DNA of 5,738 nt from Candidatus Altarchaeales archaeon (GTDB lineage Archaea; Altiarchaeota; Altiarchaeia; IMC4; SCGC-AAA252-I15), in NCBI GenBank assembly GCA_014729705.1, contig WJJK01000064.1, positions 1 through 5,738 on the forward strand, read 5' to 3'. Position numbers and translations under genes: made by a program. The notes beneath the pieces were generated by a model, which had not been told where the DNA came from, did no database searches, and saw only the letters and a list, made by a program, of their open reading frames with translations. This document shows, in pieces, positions 4,580 to 5,738 of the stretch (its first letter is position 1; each line of letters opens with the position of its first letter).

Positions 4580-5374
4580 TTGGATACTCCTCAAATAGTG
4601 CAGGTGAATACTTTGATTGGAAAACAAATCCGAACCGAAAGAATAATAGACCGTGGAAGCCGGAACACGGTTATTGTGCCGCTTGACCACGGCGTATCTG
4701 TGGGCCCCATAAAGGGTCTTGAAAACCTATCTGAAACAGTTAATAAAGTAGCTGAAGGGGGGGCGGACGCGGTGTTAATGCATAAGGGGATGGTACAACA
4801 CGGGCACCGCGGCTACGGCAAAGACGTGGGATTAATAATACACCTTAACGCTTCAAGCTCTGTCGCACCCGATCCCAACAACAAGATACAGGTCACCTCC
4901 GTTCAGGAGGCGGTTAGACTCGGAGCCGACTCAGTTAGCGTCCACGTGAACGTCGGAGCAGACAGCGAACACAACATGTTATATGATCTGGGGATGGCTG
5001 TGGAGACCGCCACAAGCCTGGGGGTCCCGGTTCTTGGCATGCTTTACCCCAGGGGCAAGGAAATCAAAAATGACAAAGACGTGAAATACGTGAAACACGT
5101 AGCCCGGCTAGGGGCGGAACTTGGCGCAGACATGATAAAAACAGTCTACACTGGAGACAAAAAGACGTTCTCCGAAGTTGTGTCAGGGTGTCCGGTACCG
5201 ATAGTGATAGCTGGGGGCCCGAAAGTCGAATCCGAACAGGAACTTCTTGACATGGTTGAAGAGGCTATGGAATGCGGAGCCCGCGGAACCTCTATCGGGC
5301 GAAACATATTCCAGTCCGAGGACCCGAAGTCCCTGGTTCAACAGCTTTGCCGGGTTGTGCACAAAAAACGCTGA
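4580..5374 (+). CDS. aroA': 2-amino-3,7-dideoxy-D-threo-hept-6-ulosonate (ADH) synthase
   Basis: A 264-residue class I aldolase of the DeoC/FbaB superfamily. In many archaea it replaces the DAHP step of the shikimate pathway, joining 6-deoxy-5-ketofructose 1-phosphate to L-aspartate semialdehyde; the product goes to dehydroquinate synthase II (AroB', not in view). Seen in a TIM-barrel order: TVIVPLDHGVSVGPIKGL (res. 30-47) with D36-H37, AVLMHKGMVQHGHRGYGKDV (64-83), DSVSVHVNVGAD, MLYPRGKEI with Y156 as proton donor, ADMIKTVYTGD with K187 as the Schiff-base lysine, the phosphate-binding IVIAGGPK (208-215) and GRNIFQ (240-245). It closely follows what I recall of Methanocaldococcus jannaschii MJ0400 (273 residues). 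The start is uncertain: TTG at 4580, or in-frame GTG at 4598 or 4604; no Shine-Dalgarno helps. A related archaeal fructose-bisphosphate aldolase is the main alternative. A CBS-domain gene follows 6 nt after the stop. Confidence 0.9.
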   Translation: MDTPQIVQVNTLIGKQIRTERIIDRGSRNTVIVPLDHGVSVGPIKGLENLSETVNKVAEGGADAVLMHKGMVQHGHRGYGKDVGLIIHLNASSSVAPDPNNKIQVTSVQEAVRLGADSVSVHVNVGADSEHNMLYDLGMAVETATSLGVPVLGMLYPRGKEIKNDKDVKYVKHVARLGAELGADMIKTVYTGDKKTFSEVVSGCPVPIVIAGGPKVESEQELLDMVEEAMECGARGTSIGRNIFQSEDPKSLVQQLCRVVHKKR

Positions 5375-5380
5375 GAAAAG

Positions 5381-5738
5381 ATGAGGCGCGACTCTTTTGT
5401 GAAAAAACCCTTAGGCTCACTTGACCGCGGGGCGCGGAAATCCGAAAGCAAACCCCCCTCCCACGTCGGCAGCATAATGGATGTGGCCTCAGAAAAAGTA
5501 ATATACACCTACCATACTACCTCCATCAAGGAAGCAGCGGATTTGATGCAGGAAAACGACGTAAGACGCCTGCCCCTTGTGAACGCTGGCACCAAAAAAC
5601 TCGAAGGCATAGTAGCCGCCGTCGACATACTGGATTTTCTGGGGGGCGGCTCCAAATACAACATAATCCTTGAGGACTTCCAAGACAATTTTCTGTCTGC
5701 AGTAAACTGTCCCGTCGACAAGATCATGGAGGAAATAC
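5381..5738 (+). CDS. CBS-domain protein (partial, 3' end outside window)
   Basis: The frame runs from ATG at 5381 to the window edge, 119 full codons. After a charged, probably flexible N-terminus (res. 1-28), a complete CBS domain covers about 29-88: VGSIMDVASEKVIYTYHTTSIKEAADLM, the DVRRLPLVNAG strand and GIVAAVDILDFL. The following GGGSKYNIILEDF ... NFLSAVNCPVDKIMEE begins a second CBS unit, in the arrangement typical of archaeal proteins with two to four CBS repeats. CBS pairs bind adenosine nucleotides or S-adenosylmethionine and regulate a partner or attached domain; no other domain is seen in the visible part. The gene lies 6 nt downstream of ADH synthase on the same strand, so it is probably co-transcribed; whether it modulates that enzyme is unknown. 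No Shine-Dalgarno is evident. The next in-frame ATG (codon 33) lies inside the CBS fold, so the first ATG is preferred. Confidence 0.88.
   Translation, partial: MRRDSFVKKPLGSLDRGARKSESKPPSHVGSIMDVASEKVIYTYHTTSIKEAADLMQENDVRRLPLVNAGTKKLEGIVAAVDILDFLGGGSKYNIILEDFQDNFLSAVNCPVDKIMEEI

Noticed and set aside
3167..4624. A 14-nt sequence, CTTTGATTGGAAAA, at 3167-3180 (just before the TFE ATG) and again at 4611-4624
   Set aside because: The second copy encodes TLIGK within ADH synthase, and one such match in a window of this size is plausible by chance; there is no third copy.
2390..5646. G-runs of six or seven (2390-2396, around 4076, around 4757, around 5642) as possible phase-variable tracts
   Set aside because: All lie within intact, conserved frames as Gly or Leu-Gly codons, with no sign of frameshift; they look like codon choice.
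5489..5727. Minus-strand frames at the right end
   Set aside because: They are opposite a clear CBS domain on the plus strand.
1..5738. CRISPR array, tRNA, rRNA, insertion sequence or attachment-site signals
   Set aside because: No spaced direct repeats, cloverleaf-like segments, transposase motifs or long terminal repeats were seen on either strand by eye.

Overview
The window looks archaeal, most likely from a euryarchaeal-type lineage. It encodes transcription factor E (TFE), the archaeal aromatic-pathway aldolase ADH synthase (aroA'), and an archaeal-style HTH+ACT regulator. Several genes have a TATA-like box about 26 nt before the start codon and no Shine-Dalgarno, as expected for leaderless archaeal transcripts. 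I cannot name the genus from this sequence. Coding density is high, genes often overlap by 4 nt, and no tRNA, rRNA, CRISPR array or insertion sequence is visible.

Layout. (1) 1-1856, minus strand: a CDIN1/C15orf41-like nuclease (TPD family, PD-(D/E)xK type) is followed with an ATGA overlap by a Kef-type CPA2 cation:proton antiporter that runs off the left edge. (2) 1857-1930: a compact divergent promoter region. (3) 1931-3009, plus strand: a PhoU/DUF47-like helical protein overlaps by 4 nt a small protein with two membrane helices and a C-terminal coiled coil. (4) 3010-3179: the longest intergenic stretch. It holds a T-rich terminator candidate, an inverted repeat enclosing a TATA box, a second TATA box, an A/T palindrome and a tiny upstream ORF, all ahead of TFE. 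(5) 3180-3674, plus strand: TFE, ending at a two-way terminator shared with the convergent pair that follows. (6) 3689-4518, minus strand: an HTH+ACT regulator followed with a TTGA overlap by a small secreted two-helix protein resembling VirB2-type pilins. (7) 4519-4579: a divergent promoter with a 7-bp inverted repeat over the TATA region. (8) 4580-5738, plus strand: ADH synthase, then a CBS-domain protein cut by the right edge.

How the genes fit together. The ACT regulator and ADH synthase are divergent from a 61-nt gap, which fits control of aromatic amino acid synthesis (inference). The other blocks look like separate short transcription units. The items most worth a second look are the archaeal CDIN1 homologue coupled to an antiporter, the VirB2-like pilin candidate with a cysteine at each outer end, the PhoU-like protein paired with a membrane coiled-coil protein rather than a phosphate transporter, and the repeat-rich TFE leader. 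I found no complete system that I could call new from sequence alone.
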